NCBI RefSeq assembly: GCF_963924675.1 | Contig: NC_089232.1 | Span: forward strand, 50,158,759-50,222,758 | Length of the DNA stretch: 64,000 bases | From: Phocoena phocoena | Taxonomy: Eukaryota; Chordata; Mammalia; Artiodactyla; Phocoenidae | Reading direction: 5' to 3' | Shown here: positions 1-12,957 of the stretch, one piece after another | How positions within the stretch are numbered: position 1 is the first letter of the stretch | How the letters are laid out: every line of letters starts with the position of its first letter | Position numbers and translations under genes: made by a program | Notes under the pieces: model-generated | Seen by the model: the letters and a program-made list of their open reading frames with translations, nothing else | What the model was told of the DNA's origin: nothing | Database searches by the model: none

Positions 1-530
1 CTACAGTAATCAAGACAGTGTACACAAATAGATGGCAAAAAAATAGACAAATACATCAGTGGAACAGAACAGACAGCCCAGAAATAGATCCCCATAAATA
101 TAATCAACTGATCTTTGACAAAGGAGCATAAGCTATACGATGGAGCAAAGACAGTCTCTTCAACAAATAGTGCTGGAACAACTGAACATCCAGTGCAAAA
201 AAAAAATGAACCTAGATACAGACCTTACACGCTTCACAAAAGTTAACTCAAAATGGATCACAGAGCTAAATGTAAAATGCAAAACTATAAAACTCCTGGA
301 AAATAACATATGAAAAAATCTACATGACTTGAGTATAGCAATGACTTTTTTAATACAACACTGAAGGAACAATCCATGAAAGACATAACTGATAAGCTGG
401 ACTTCATTAAAATTAAAAACTGCTTTGCAAAAGACAATGTGAGGAGAATGAGGAGACAAGCCACAGTTTGGGAGAAAATATTTGCAAAAGACGTACCTGA
501 TAAGGGACTGTTATCCAAAATAAACAAAGA
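1..530 (+). mobile_element. Old L1 fragment (ORF2 3' part), left half
   Basis: Decayed L1 ORF2 text: a CTACAGTAATCAAGACAGTG start, then TGTTTGGGAGAAAATATTTGC-like words and GGGACTGTTATCCAAAATAAA. It has many stops. It breaks off at 530, and the same ORF2 text resumes at 6383, so a younger L1 was inserted between the halves. It continues off the left edge. Antisense to GTF2A1L. Confidence 0.85.
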
Positions 531-1265
531 GACGGAGGACCTTCAAGGTGGTGGAGGACTAAGACATGGAGATCACTTTCCTCCCCATAAATACATCAAA
601 AATACATCTACAGTCTACCGCCATACCATCCTGAACACGCCTGATCTCGTTCGATCTCAGAAAAATACATCTACATGTAGAACAAATACTACAAAATACC
701 TACTGAATGCTGGCAGAAGACCTCAGACTTCCCAAAAGAGCCATGTGGCTCACAGGGTCTTGGTGCTCTGGCCAGGGGTCAGGCCTGAGTCTCTGAAGTG
801 AGAGAGCCGAGTTCAGGACACTGGACCACCACAGATATCCCGGCAAGATATCAATATAATATCAATCGTTAAGAGCTCTCCCAGAGACCTCTGTCTCAAT
901 GCTTACACCCAGCTCCACTCAACGACCAGCAAGCTCCAGTACTAGACATCCCACGCCAAACAACTAGCAAGACAGGAACACAACCCCACCCATTAGAATA
1001 GAGGCTGCCTAAAATCATATTGAGTTCACAAACATCCCCAGAACACACACCAGACGTGGTCCTGACCACCAGAAAGACAAGATCCAGCCTCATCCACCAG
1101 AACACAGGCACCAGTTCCCTCCACCAGGAAGCCGACACAACCCACTGAACCAACCTTACCCACTGGAGGCAGACACCAAAAACAATGGGAACTACGAACC
1201 TGCAGGCTGGAGACCCCAAACACACTAAGTTAGGCAAGACAGGAAGACAGAGAAATATACAGCAG

Positions 1266-1946
1266 ATGAAGGAGCAAGGTAAAAACCCACCAGACCAAAC
1301 AAATGAAGAGGAAATAGGCAGTCTACCTGAAAAAGAATTCAGAGTAATGATAGTAAAGATGATCCAAAATCTTGGAAACAGAATGGAGAAAATATAAGAA
1401 ACATTTAACAAGGACCTAGAAGAACTAAAGAGCAAACAAACAATGATGAACAACACAATAAATGAAATTTAAAATTCTCTAGAAGGAATCAATAGCAGAA
1501 TAACTGAGGCAGAAGAATGGACAAGCAACCTGGAAGATCAAATAGTGGAAATAATTACCTCAGAGCAGAATAAAGAAAAAAGAATGAACAGAATTGAGAA
1601 CAGTCTCAGAGACCTCTGGGACAATATTAAACACATCAACATTTAAATTATAGGTGTCCCAGAAGAAGAGAAAAAGAAAGGGACTGAGAAAATATTTCAA
1701 GAGAATACAGTTGAAAACTTCCCTAATATGGGAAAGGAAATAGTCAATCAAGTCCAGGAAGCACAGAGAGTTCCAAGCAGGATAAATCCAAGGAGAAACA
1801 CGCCAAGACACATATTAATCGAACTATCAAAAGTTAAATACAAAGAAAAAATATTAAAAGCAGCAAGGGAAGAACAACAAATAACATACAAGGGAATCCC
1901 CATAAGGTTAACAGCTGATCTTTCAGCAGAAACTGCAAGCCAGTAG
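1266..1946 (+). pseudogene. L1 ORF1 relic
   Basis: L1 ORF1 encodes an RNA-binding trimeric coiled-coil protein. Recognisable blocks are EEEIGSLPEKEFRVMIVKMIQ, RITEAEEWTSNLEDQ, IIGVPEE, FPNMGKEIVNQVQEAQ and PRRNTPRHILIELSK. In-frame stops occur near 1396, 1470 and 1645, and the C-terminal part is cut short by a stop at about 1946. Not functional. Confidence 0.8.
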
Positions 1947-2184
1947 GGAGTGGCAGGACATATTTAAGTGATGAAAGGGAAAAACCTACAACCAAGATTA
2001 CTCTACCCAGCAAGGATCTCATTCAAATTTGATGGAGAAATTAAAATCTTTACAGAGAAGCAAAAGCTAACAGAATCCAGCACCACCAAGCCACCTTTAC
2101 AACAAATGCTAAAGGAACTTCTCTAGGCAGGAAACACAAGAGAAGGAAAAGACTTAAAATAACAAACCCCAAAAAACTAAGAAA

Positions 2185-5100
2185 ATGGTAATAGGAACAT
2201 ACATATCGGGAGTTACCTTAAATGTAAATGGATTAAATGCTCCAACCAAAAGACACAGACTGGCTGAATGGATACAAAAACAAGACCCGTATATATGCTC
2301 TCTACAAGAGACCTACTTCACACCTAGGGACACATACAGGCTGAAAGTGAGGGGATGGAAAAAGATATTCCATGCAAATGGAAATCAGAAGAAAGCTCGA
2401 GTAGCAATACTCAGATAAAATAGACTTTAAAATAAAGAATGTTACAAAAGACAAGGAAGGACACTACATAATGATCAAGGGATCAATCCAAGAAGAAGAT
2501 ATAACAATTATAAATATACAGGCATCAAACATAGGAGCACCTCAATACATAAGGCAACTGCTAACAGCTCTAAAAGAGGAAATCGACAGTAACACAATAA
2601 TAGTGGGGGACTTTAACATCTCACTTACACCAATGGACAGATCATCCAAAATGAAAATAAATAATGAAAGAGAAACTTTAAATGACATATTAAACAAGAT
2701 GGACTTAACTGATAATTATAGGAGATTCCATCCAAAAACGACAGAACACACTTTCTTCTCAAGTGCTCATGGAACATTCTCCAGGATAGATCATATCTTG
2801 GGTCACAAATCAAGCCTTGGTAAATTTAAGAAAACCGAAATCATATCAAGTATCTTTTCGAACCACAACACTATGAGACTAGATATCAATTACAGGGAAA
2901 AAAATCTGTAAAAAATACAAACACATGGAGGCTAAACAATACACTACTAAATAACCAAGAGATCACTGAAGAAATCAAAGAGGAAATCAAAAAATATCTA
3001 GAAACAAATGACAATGAAAACATGACGACCCAAAGCCTATGGGATGCTGCAAAACCAGTTCTAAGAGGGAAGTTTATAGCAATATATTCTTACCTCAAGA
3101 AAAAAGAAAAATCTCAAATAAACAACCTAACCTTACACCTAAAGCAAATAGAGAAAAAGGAACCAAAAAAACCCCCAAAGTTAGCAGAAGGAAAGAAATC
3201 ATAAAGATCAGATCAGATAATAAATGAAAAAGAAATGAAGGAAACAATAGCAAAGATCAATAAAACTAAAACCTGGTTCTTTGAAAAGATAAACAAAATT
3301 GATAAACCATTAGCCACACTCATCAAGAAAAAGAGGGAGAGTACTCAAATCAATAAAATCAGAAATGAACAAGAAATTACAACAGACACTGCAGAAATAT
3401 AAAGGATCGTGAGAGATTACTACAATCAACTGTATGCCAATAAAATGGACAACCTGGAAGAAATGGACAAATTCTTAGAAAAGCAAAACCTTCCGAGACA
3501 GAACCAGGAAGAAACAGAAAATATAAACAGACCAATCACAAGTAATGAAATTAAAATTGTGATTAAAAATCTTTCAACAAACAAAAGCCCAGGACCAGAT
3601 GGCTTCACAGGTGAATTCTATCAAACATTTAGAGAGGGGCTAACACCTATCCTTCTCAAACTCTTCCAAAATATAGTAGAGGGAGGAACACTCCCAAACT
3701 CATTCTATGAGGCCACCATCACCCTGATACCAAAACCAGACAAAGCTGTCACAAAGAAAACTACAGGCCACTAACACTGATGAACACAGATGCAAAAATC
3801 CTCAACAAAATACTAGCAAACAGTATCCAACAGCACTTTAAACAGATCATACACCATGATTAGGTGGGGTTTATCCCAGGAATGCAAGGATTCTTCAATA
3901 TACGCAAATCAATCAATGTGATACACCATATTAACAAATTGAAGGAGAAAACCCATATGATCATCTCAATAGATGGAGAAAAAGCGTTTTACAAAATTCA
4001 ACACCAATTTATGATAAAACCTCTCCAGAAAGTAGGCATAGAGGGAACTTACCTCAACATAATAAAGGCCATATATGACAAACTTGCAGCCAACATCATT
4101 CTCAATGGGGAAAAACTGAAACCATTTCCACTAAGATAAGAAACAAGACAAGGTTGCCCACTCTCACCACTATCATTCAACTTAGTTTTGGAAGTTTCAG
4201 CCACAGCAATCAGAGAAGAAAAAGAAGTAAAAGGAATCCAAATAAAAAAGAAGAAGTTAAACTGTCACTGTTTGCAGATGACATGATACTATACATAGAG
4301 AATCCTGAAGATGCTACGAAAAAACTATTAGAGCTAATCAATGAATTTGGTAAAGTAGCAGGATACAAAATTAATGCACAGAAATCTCCTGCATTCCTAT
4401 ACACTAATGATGAAAAATCTGAAAGGGAAATTAAGGAAACACTCCCATTTACCACTGCAACAAAAAGAATAAAATATCTAGGAATAAACCTACCTAAGAA
4501 GACAAAAGACCTGTATGCAGAAAACTATAAGACACTGATGAAAGAAATTAAGGATGACACAAGCAGATGGAGACATATACCATACTCCTGAACTGGAAGA
4601 ATCAACATTGTGAAAATGACTATACTACTCAAAGCAATCTGCAGATTCAATGCAATCCCTATCAAATTACCAATGGCATTTTTCACAGAGGTAGAACAAA
4701 AAATTTTACAATTTGTATGGAAACACAAAAGACCCCGAATAGCCAAAGCAATCATGAGAAAGAAAAATGGAGCTGGAGGGATCAGGCCCCTGGACTTCAG
4801 ACTATACTACAAAGCTACAGTAATCAAGACAGTATGGTGCTGGCACAAAAAGAGAAATATAGATCAACGGAACAGGATAGAAAGCCCAGAGATAAACCCA
4901 TGCACATATGGTCACCTTGTATTTGATAAAGGAGGCAAGAATATACAATGGAGAAAAGACAGCCTCTTCAATAAGTGGTGCTGGGAAAACTGGACAGCTA
5001 CATGTAAAAGAATGAAATTAGAACACTTGCTAACACCATACACAAAAATAAACTCAAAATGGATTAAAGACCTAAATGTACAGCCAGACACTATAAAACT

Positions 5101-5985
5101 CTTAAAGAAAAACATAGGCAGAACACCCTATGACATAAATCACAGCAAGATCCTTTTTGACCCACCTGCTAGAGAAATGGAAATAAAAACAAAAATAAGC
5201 AATGGGACCTAATGAAACTTAAAAGCTTTTGCACAGCAAAGGAAACCATAAACAAGATGAAAAGACAAGCCTCAGAATGGGAGAAAATATTTGCAAACAA
5301 AGCAACTGACAAAGGATTAATCTCCAAAATATACAAGCAGCTCATGCAGCTCAATATCAAAAACAACCCAATTCAAAAATGGGCAGAAGACCTAAATCGA
5401 CATTTCTCCAACAAAGACATACAGATTGCCAATAAACACATGAAAGGATGCTCAACATCATTAATCATTAGAGAAATACAAATCAAAACTACAATGAGGT
5501 ATCACCTCACACTGGTCCGAATGGCCATCATCAAAAAATCTACAAACAAGAATTGCTGGAGAAGGTGTGGAGAAAAGGGAACCCTCTTGCACTGTTGGTG
5601 GGAATGTAAATTGATACAGCCACTATGGAGAACAGTATGGAGGTTCCTTAAAACCTAAAAATAGAACTACCATGTGACCCTGCAATCCCACTACTGGGCA
5701 TATACCCTGAGAGAACCATAATTCAAAAAGAGTCATGTACCACAATGTTCATTGCAGCACTATTTACAATGTCCAGCACATGAAAGCAACCTACGTGTCC
5801 ATCGACAGATGAATGGATGAAGAAGATGTGGCACATATATACAATGGAATGTTACTCAGCCATCAAAAGAAATTAAACAGTTATTTGTTGTGAGGTGGAT
5901 GGACACAGAGTCTGTCACACAGAGTGAAGTAAGTCAGAAAGAGAAAAACAAATACCATATGCTAACACATATATATGGAATCTAA
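2185..5985 (+). pseudogene. L1 ORF2 relic (endonuclease and reverse transcriptase)
   Basis: The endonuclease part begins with TLNVNGLNAPTKRHRLAEWI and keeps GDFNISLTPMDRSS and SRIDHILGH. The reverse transcriptase part keeps [29 protein letters not shown] and the catalytic FADDMILY near 4274. The C-terminal Cys-rich piece [17 protein letters not shown] lies near 5580. The frame is broken by several stops and shifts (for example at about 2416, 2910, 3770 and 4135). The normal end, HIYGI and stop, is at 5985. Confidence 0.85.
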
Positions 5986-6382
5986 AAAAAAATGGTTCTG
6001 AAGAACCTAGGGGCAGGACAGGAATAAAGATGCAGACGTAGAGAATGGACTTGAAGACACGGGGAGGGGGAAGGGTAAGCTGGGACGAAGTGAGAGAGTG
6101 GCATGGACATATATACAGTACCAGATATAAAACAGATAGCTAGTGGGAAGCAGCCACATAGCACAGGGGGATCAGCTCAGTGCTTTGTGTCCACCTAGAG
6201 GAGTGGGATAGGGAGACTCAAGAGGGAGGGTATATGGGGATATATGTGTTCGAATAGCTGATTCACTTTGTTCTACAGCAGAGACTAATACACCATTGTA
6301 AAGCAATTATACTCCAATAAAGATGTGAAAAAAAAAGTTAAAAAAAAGATAAATAAAAGGCAAATTTACTAAAAAAAAAAAC

Positions 6383-7789
6383 ACAAAGAACACTCAAAAC
6401 TTAACAATAAGCAAACAAACCAATTAAAAAATGGGCCAAAGACCTAAATAGACACTTCACCAAAGAAGATATATATATGGCAAATAAGCATATGAAAAAT
6501 ATAAAAGATGCTCCATATCATATGTCATTGGGGAAATGTAAATTAAAACAACGAGATACCACTACACCCCTATTGGAATGGACAAAATTCAGAACACTGG
6601 TAACAGCAATATGCTGGCAAGTATGCGGAGCGACAAACTCTCATTCATTGCTGGGGAATGTAAAATGGTTCGGCCACTTTGGAAGACAGTTTGACAGTTT
6701 CTTACCAAGCTAAACATACTCTTACCATATGATCCAGCAATCACACTTCTTGGTATTTGCCCAAAGGAGCTGAAAAGTTATTTCTTCACAAAAACCTGCA
6801 CACAAATGTTTACAGCACTTTTATTCATAATTGTCAAAACCTGGCAGCAACCAAGATGTCATCCCTCAGTAGGTGAATGGATATATAAACTGTGGTACCT
6901 CCGGACAATGGAGTATTATTCAGGGCTGAAAAGAAAGGAGCCATCAAGCCATGAAAAGACATGGAAGAAACTTAAAAATCATATCACTGAACTTCCCTGG
7001 TGGCACAATGGTTAAGAATCCATCTGCCAATGCAGGGGACACGAGTTCAAGCCATGGTCCGGGAGGATCCCACATGCCACGGAGCAACTGGGCCCGTGCG
7101 CCAGAACTACTGAGTCTGTGCTCTGGAGCCCACAAGCCACAATTGCTGAGCCCACCATGCCACAACTGCTGAAGCCTGTGTGCCTAGAGCCTGTGCTCTG
7201 AAGCAGGAGAAGCCACCGCAACGAGAAGCCCGTGCACCGCAACAAAGAGTAGCTCCCGCTCACCGCAACTAGAGAAAACCCGGGTGCAGCAACGAAGATC
7301 CAACGCAGCCAAATATAAATAAATAAATTTTTTTTAAAAAAAATCATATTACTAACTGAAAGAAGCCAACCTGAAAAGGCTGTATACTATAGCGTCACAA
7401 CTACATGACATTCTAGAAAAGGCAAAACTATGGAGACAGTAAAAAGATCAGTGGTTGCCAGGGATTGGTGTGAGGGGAACGGATGCAGAGGAGAACAGAA
7501 GATATTTGGGGCAATGGAAATACTCTGTATGAAACTATTACAATGGAGTCAAGTCATTATAAACTTGCCCAACCCCACAGAATGTACAACACGTTGGGTG
7601 TTTACAATGGACGTTGGGTGTTTACGATGTGTCAATGCAGGTTCATCAACTGTAACGGATGTACCACTCTGGTGGGGTATGTTGATAACTGGAGAGGCTA
7701 TGCATGAGTGGGAGCAAGGAGTATATGGGAAATATCTGTACCCTCTCTCAAATTTGCTGTGAACCTAAAGATGTTCTAAAAAATTAAGT
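6383..7789 (+). mobile_element. Old L1 fragment, right half with 3' UTR
   Basis: Resumes the ORF2 text interrupted at 530 (AATTAAAAAATGGGCCAAAG, then TGGCAAATAAGCATATGAAA) and runs into a typical old L1 3' end (GTGGTTGCCAGGGATTG near 7452, AATTTGCTGTGAACCTAAA near 7751). A CHR SINE is inserted at 6989-7338. A short tandem duplication occurs at about 7592-7625 (TTGGGTGTTTACAATGGACG then TTGGGTGTTTACGATG). Confidence 0.8.
6989..7338 (+). mobile_element. CHR-type SINE (tRNA-derived)
   Basis: Starts with ACTTCCCTGGTGGCACAATGG, contains the B-box-like GAGTTCAAGCCATGG, a long internal region with GAAGCCACCGCAACGAGAAG, and ends in an A-rich AAATAAATAAATTT tail. It is flanked by a 15-base duplication, AAAAATCATATCACT at 6974-6988 and AAAAATCATATTACT at 7339-7353. 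Confidence 0.88.
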
Positions 7790-8141
7790 TTTTTTAAAAT
7801 TTATTTATTTTATTTAATTTTTGGCTGTACTGGGTCTTTGTTGCTGCATGCGGACTTTTCTCTAGTTGTGGCAGCAGGGGCTACTTATTCATTGCGATGC
7901 ACAGGCTTCTCATTGTGGAGCATGGGTTCTAGGCACGTGGCCTTCAATATTTGTGGCACGCAGCCTCAGTAGTTGTGGCATGTGGGCTCTAGAGTGCAGG
8001 CTCTAGAGCGCAGGCTCAGCAGCTGTGGCACATGGGCCCAGTTGCTCTGCGGCATGTGGGATCTTCCCAGACCAGGGCTCGAACCCGTGTCCCCTGCATT
8101 GGCAGGCGGATTCCTAACCACTGCGCCACCAAGGAAGCCCC
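7789..8141 (-). mobile_element. CHR-type SINE, reverse orientation
   Basis: The T-rich tail comes first (TTATTTATTTTATTTAATTTT). The reverse complement of the tRNA-like head lies at the right end (CACTGCGCCACCAAGGAAGCC). It forms an inverted pair with the SINE at 6989-7338. Confidence 0.85.
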
Positions 8142-8197
8142 ATGTATTTTTTAAAAGTGGATTATAAATTATATATAATAGAATATAAGAATAGAAC

Positions 8198-9613
8198 AGC
8201 AGTTCTCAAAGTTTAGTGTACAAACCCCTGGGGGTCCGTAAGATACTTTCAGGGTGTTCATAAGGTCAAAACTATTTTTATAATATCAAAACAATATATG
8301 CCTTTTTAATTTTTCACTAAATATTTTAAGGTGGGGGATGGTGCTGACATTTGCACTGATAGCACAAAGCCGTGATAAATAAAACTGAAGGCACCTTCAC
8401 ATGAATTAAGTCTGTAAGCACCAAACCTTACTAGTGCTCATTGTATTTACTCTCCATTGCTATCTACTCACAGTTTAAAAATAAACAAATAAAACCAGCA
8501 ACAACAAAACTGTCTCACTTAAGAAATTCCTTAATGTAACCATAAAGAATTATTTTTACTAAATTTCAACCCTCAAGTATACTTGCTTTTAATATTCTGT
8601 GTGAGGAAATAGGAAGAACATATAAAGCATTTCTGTAGCATCCAGAAGTACAGGGAAGTATGAGGAAATCCAATGGTGCTATTGTTTAAGTTGGGAGCTG
8701 ACCTAGCTAATTTCTTTTTTCAAGAAACACTATTTTACCTGAAAGAAAAACTGACAGAAACTATGGTTCATCAGACTTGGGTATTTGGCAATCTTTTGAA
8801 AATGAACTAAGTGTGCCCATCACCTCAAGGAAAACAAACTGACAGTATTTGTTTGGCAATGATAAAATTCAAGCTTTCAAGCAAAAATTAGAATTTTGAA
8901 AACTATATCCACTACAGTAAGCTTCATCGCTTTCCAATACTTAAACACTTTCCTGTGAGATATGTGGAGATATTAATATGATTTTTTATCCTGTACAATG
9001 AACCATGTGTCAAATGTATAACTCAGTGAACCAATATTTTCCACGTCACCCACGTATGTTACAAAATTACACAGGGGTTAGACAGTCATTCAAAATGCAA
9101 GATATACCAGTGAACTTTAACATCACAAAAAGTCCATTGATATGGTTTCAGATTACACTTTGCAGCTAACCTCTCAGAAACTACCACGTGTTGAGTTTTA
9201 GCATAGTACCAAATTACCTGAAAAAGCTATTAAAACACTCTTCCTTTTCCAATTATCTATCTGTGGAAGATTAGATTTTCTCCTGCCAAAACTACATATC
9301 ACAACAGATTAAATTTAGAAATAGATATGAGAATCCAGCTGTCTTGTATTAAGCCAGACATTAACAAGAATTGCAGAAAAGTAAAACAATACCAGTCTTC
9401 TCACTAAATATTTTTTTGTTCTGGAAAAGAGTTATTTTTAACAAATATATATTAACATACAATCATTTTTTTAATTAATAAATCAACATTTTAAAAATTT
9501 CTCAGCTTTAATTTCTAATATGGTAAATAGATACTAACAACCCACATAAAAGGAAGCACTTTGAGGTTCTCAATTTTTAAGTGTAAAGAGGTCCTGAGAC
9601 CAAAAAAAAAAAA
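8198..9613 (+). mobile_element. Old hAT-like DNA transposon (Zaphod/Tip100-like), non-coding
   Basis: Begins CAGCAGTTCTCAAAGTTTAGTG, followed by CCTGGGGGTCCGTAAGATAC and GGTCAAAACTATTTTTATAA, words typical of ancient mammalian hAT elements. It probably ends near GGTTCTCAATTTTTAAGTG at about 9565-9600. No transposase reading frame survives. The family name is a judgement by eye; the right boundary is approximate. Confidence 0.5.
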
Positions 9614-11923
9614 AAGTTGACAACTGAAGATATGGCAAATGACTAAACAAATGGATAATAGAGTCAAAGAAAATACAACAGGGCAAACAAATTTTAACAG
9701 TGGAGAAGACAAAGGCAAAGGACTTATTCCACTGTAGATTTAATTTGAACTTGTTATCAAGAGATAAAAAGGTTGTAGCGTACGTTTAGGCTATCTTAAT
9801 CAGGCTTTTAGAAGCATACAACAAGATGATATAATTAAAAAGTACTTCAATTTTATGAGGCTGTTTACTTCAAGAATCTTATTGCAGGGTACCTCGAAAT
9901 GAAGAGGGATAGGAAAAAGGCCTATAATGCAGTTTTACAGGATACATGTGCTTCCTCTTCACTTCATCATGAATGATGTAGAAAAGAATAAGAAGAAAAA
10001 CTGTCTTGTTTAAATGTAATTATTTCTATTATTCTAACCTCTAAGACAGAATTAGAAAGAAAGAAGTGCTGAGTGAAAGTCAGCTAGATACGTTGCAAGA
10101 CTATTTTGTGATTTAAATCACTGGTAATATTACCATCTTGAGGCAAAATCAAGAATTACAATAGTGTTCCAGCTAGTCTTTTCTTAAGAACCATGCTTTT
10201 CATAAAAGACGATCAAATATTTTACTACTCCACATTCACCACCCTCCAAGCCACTCCTAAGGAAAAGATCTTTAAAGTTCTTTAATGAAGAAAAAATTTT
10301 AAAGAATGTTATTTAAATAGAGAAATAAAAGGGATGCCCTAATAAAACAGTAAAGTTAAAAATGAAGCATAGCCAAAAACTGAACAATTGATGTAATTCA
10401 ATGTGTCAACTTAATAATTAAAACAGCCATGGCTAACTCTTAAAGAGCAACGTTACACATTTTAAGCACAGCATTATGTAAGTTGTGTTTGGTAACTCAA
10501 CACTCATTGTTATTTTCATTTTTATACGTTATAATTGCTGTCACACTTAAATTCTCTCATTTTGTAATAGACGAGGTAGTAGCCTCCTTACTATTGATAT
10601 TTTCCCCTCACCTTGACCCACAAGATTTTCATGTGAATTTTCCCAAGTATGCCATGAACAAGTTTTTACTGACAATCTAATCCAAAATCTACCCTTACCT
10701 CTTGCAGACATTCATCTATTGAATTTCGGCTAAATCCAATAAAACCTACTTGTGTGTGTCTGTCTGTATCCGCACACGTCTATATCTGGGTGTGTCCCCT
10801 GAGTCTGGATATGTCTGTTGGTGTGTGCCTCTGTGTCTGTCAGTGCATCCCTATGTGCCTGCGTCTCTGTACATCAACATGTAGATGTATATACACACAC
10901 ACATCAGGATAGCATAAGGATTATAAGAATCAGAGGAGAAAAAAATAAATAAAGTCTAGAAAGATATAATAGTATTGTTTTATCTTTTAGCAGTTAGTCT
11001 TTTCCAGTTTAAATTGATAGATATAATATGGACAAATATTTCCCTTAAAAGCAGAGGTCTAGATTTAAGTCCAAGATGAAAGACAATACGCATATGGTCC
11101 ATTTCTAGCCATCATTTTATATCCAAAACTGTGAAGTAGCCTGAATAACCTCCATATTCCTGTTTATACTCCATTTTGCTTCCATTTCAATTACAGATTT
11201 ACAATACATACAGATAGCAAGAGAAAGAGAAAGAATGCACAAGCTTGCAAGCACCCATCTTTCCCTCTGCTTCTTCACCAAGTGGCTGGATTACTCCTTT
11301 ACTAGAGCCAATCAAATCCTCTGAGATAAACAAAGGGTATTTCCAATAGCCCACAAACTATATAATTTGTTCCTATGAAGTAAGGCTTTGTCACCTTTGT
11401 AGACTATAATAGTTTTAAAAATAGTTTAAATAACCTAATTTTTTTGTCAATAATTACATGGCAGTGATGACTTATCCTGTGTTCTTTTAATAGCAATGAT
11501 TGTGAAGTCCAAGCCCTCTCCCCTTAAGAACATTACCCTAATTCCAAACCACCACCAAATGAGAATTTGTTCTGCATATAGTATTAATTTACTAACTATA
11601 TCCAACCTGTTGATGACTGCAATGTTTGGTGCAAACTGTGTGGCAACTGAAGGGTGAACAAAGGCAAATGGACACCATTTCTGAAGAAGTCTTCTGTTGC
11701 TTTAGACTGTAAAACCTTTGTTTCCCAGAGCTGCAGAGAAAAACAAAATGTTTGCTCTTAAAAAAAAAAAAATTAGGGTATTTCCTCCTATATTTTTTAC
11801 TTTTAAATTGTCAGCTGAAGGCACAATAAGTGGGTAAGTATTAAACTATAATTAAGGGGTTTGAATTTAATTTATCCATTTTTTTTAAGCTGAAAAAACG
11901 AGAAACTTCTACTGTCTACAAAC
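9614..11923. other. GTF2A1L intron 2, no gene seen
   Basis: AT-rich intron sequence without a recognisable exon or young repeat. A degenerate TGTGTCTGTCTG/CACACA simple repeat lies at about 10750-10906. Checked for GTF2A1L exon 3 on the minus strand and not found. Confidence 0.6.
10750..10906. repeat. Degenerate TGTGTC/CACA simple repeat
   Basis: Variants of TGTGTGTCTGTCTG, TGTGTGCCTCTGTG and a terminal ACACACACACAC. An eroded microsatellite. Confidence 0.7.
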
Positions 11924-12025
11924 CTGCTTCAGGTCTTTTAAGACTTGTTCCTCTATACCTTCTTCAGCAAATAGATCCCGCACTCCTTCAATTACATCTT
12001 CAATTACAGATCTGTAGAGTTTAGA
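11924..12025 (-). CDS. GTF2A1L: GTF2A1L coding exon 2 (TFIIA alpha N-terminal helices)
   Basis: The acceptor is TTTTATGTAG|TCTAAA and the donor AAGCAG|GTTTGT. The 102-nt exon (34 codons, phase 0 at both ends) encodes SKLYRSVIEDVIEGVRDLF followed by AEEGIEEQVLKDLKQ. This is the N-terminal four-helix-bundle segment of TFIIA alpha. The EGVRDLFAEEGIEEQ version fits the ALF paralogue (GTF2A1L), not general GTF2A1, which has NDVRDIFLDDGVDEQ. TFIIA-ALF binds TBP at promoters in male germ cells. Exon 3 (expected to begin LWETKV) was looked for between 1 and 11900 on this strand and not found, so the rest of the gene lies left of the window. Confidence 0.93.
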
Positions 12026-12795
12026 CTACATAAAAGCAATTGTTAAAGTTTTACATTCTCAAGTTTGAGTGTATCCAGCCTTAAAAAACATGCAGTATAC
12101 ACTTTCTAATCTTATATTTGAAGAAAAGCCACCATAAGGATTTTCACTCTGTGCATCCTATTCCCAATACAGTCTTAGCTTTGCATAAATTGGTTAACTT
12201 CAGACCCATAGTCTCAGCTTATCTATAGGGCTGAATCACAATACTACAAGAAAATAAGAGATAATAATCTCATCAAGATGTATGGTTACTTTTAGGATCC
12301 TTGGCTTTTGTGTCAGTATTTAACCTCCACACTCCTTTTTAAAAAGGAAATTAATTTAAGACAGGTGGAAATGAACCTTTTGTTTTCAATTTACCTTTTT
12401 CTCAGAGGGACCCAGAGAGCTTTTTTAGAGTTTACTATATTACTTCCATAAATGTAAATAAATTCCAAGCCATAAATTTGGGGCAAGCAACTACAATAGA
12501 GTCACCAAAGTCTGTCCCGCTTCCAACATACAAAGTCCAAAAAGATATTCTGAACCATGGTCAAGTAAAAGTACAACTGCACCGAAAAGGATTTCCTAAG
12601 AGAAACTAAGGACATAAACCTTACCCTTCCACAATCTGCATACTGCAGAGACTAAGTAACATCCTAAAAGCAGATCTTTACCAGATTAAAAACTGGTCAA
12701 TATCAATAGAAAAACAGCCCTGTGAAATAAACTCAGTCCTTCAAATCTATGTAAACTGTGCTCCACTCCCACCCTAGTCCAAAATGGCAATGCTA

Positions 12796-12944
12796 GGAAA
12801 TTCCCTGGCAGTCCAGTGGTTAGGACTCGGCGCTTTCACTGCCTGGGTTCAATCCCTGGTGTGGGGACTATGATCCCACAAGCCATGCGGCACCACCAAA
12901 AAAGATCAAATAAAAATAAATAAAATTAAAAAATGCAAAAAAAG
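12796..12944 (+). mobile_element. Short CHR-type SINE
   Basis: Head AATTCCCTGGCAGTCCAGTGG, B-box-like GGGTTCAATCCCTGG, A-rich tail. Exact 13-base duplication AATGGCAATGCTA at 12783-12795 and 12945-12957. Lies in GTF2A1L intron 1. Confidence 0.9.
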
Positions 12945-12957
12945 AATGGCAATGCTA

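Larger units (their letters stand above)
531..6382 (+). mobile_element. Near full-length L1, inactive, nested in an older L1
   Basis: About 5.85 kb. It contains a GC-richer 5' UTR (531 to about 1265), ORF1 relic (about 1266-1946), ORF2 relic (about 2185-5985), a 3' UTR with a purine-rich stretch near 6060, AATAAAGATGTG at about 6317, and A-rich tails at 6328-6381. The flanking duplication ACAAAGA (524-530 and 6383-6389) marks the insertion. Many stops and frameshifts show that it is dead. Related 3' ends occur at 23021-23303. It lies antisense in GTF2A1L intron 2. Confidence 0.88.

Noticed and set aside
7012..7347. 111-codon frame, and similar frames at 21306-21503, 31028-31387, 46206-46598 and 51452-51803
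   Set aside because: All are translations of CHR SINEs (recurrent words such as CGIFPDQGSNPCPLH) and not genes.
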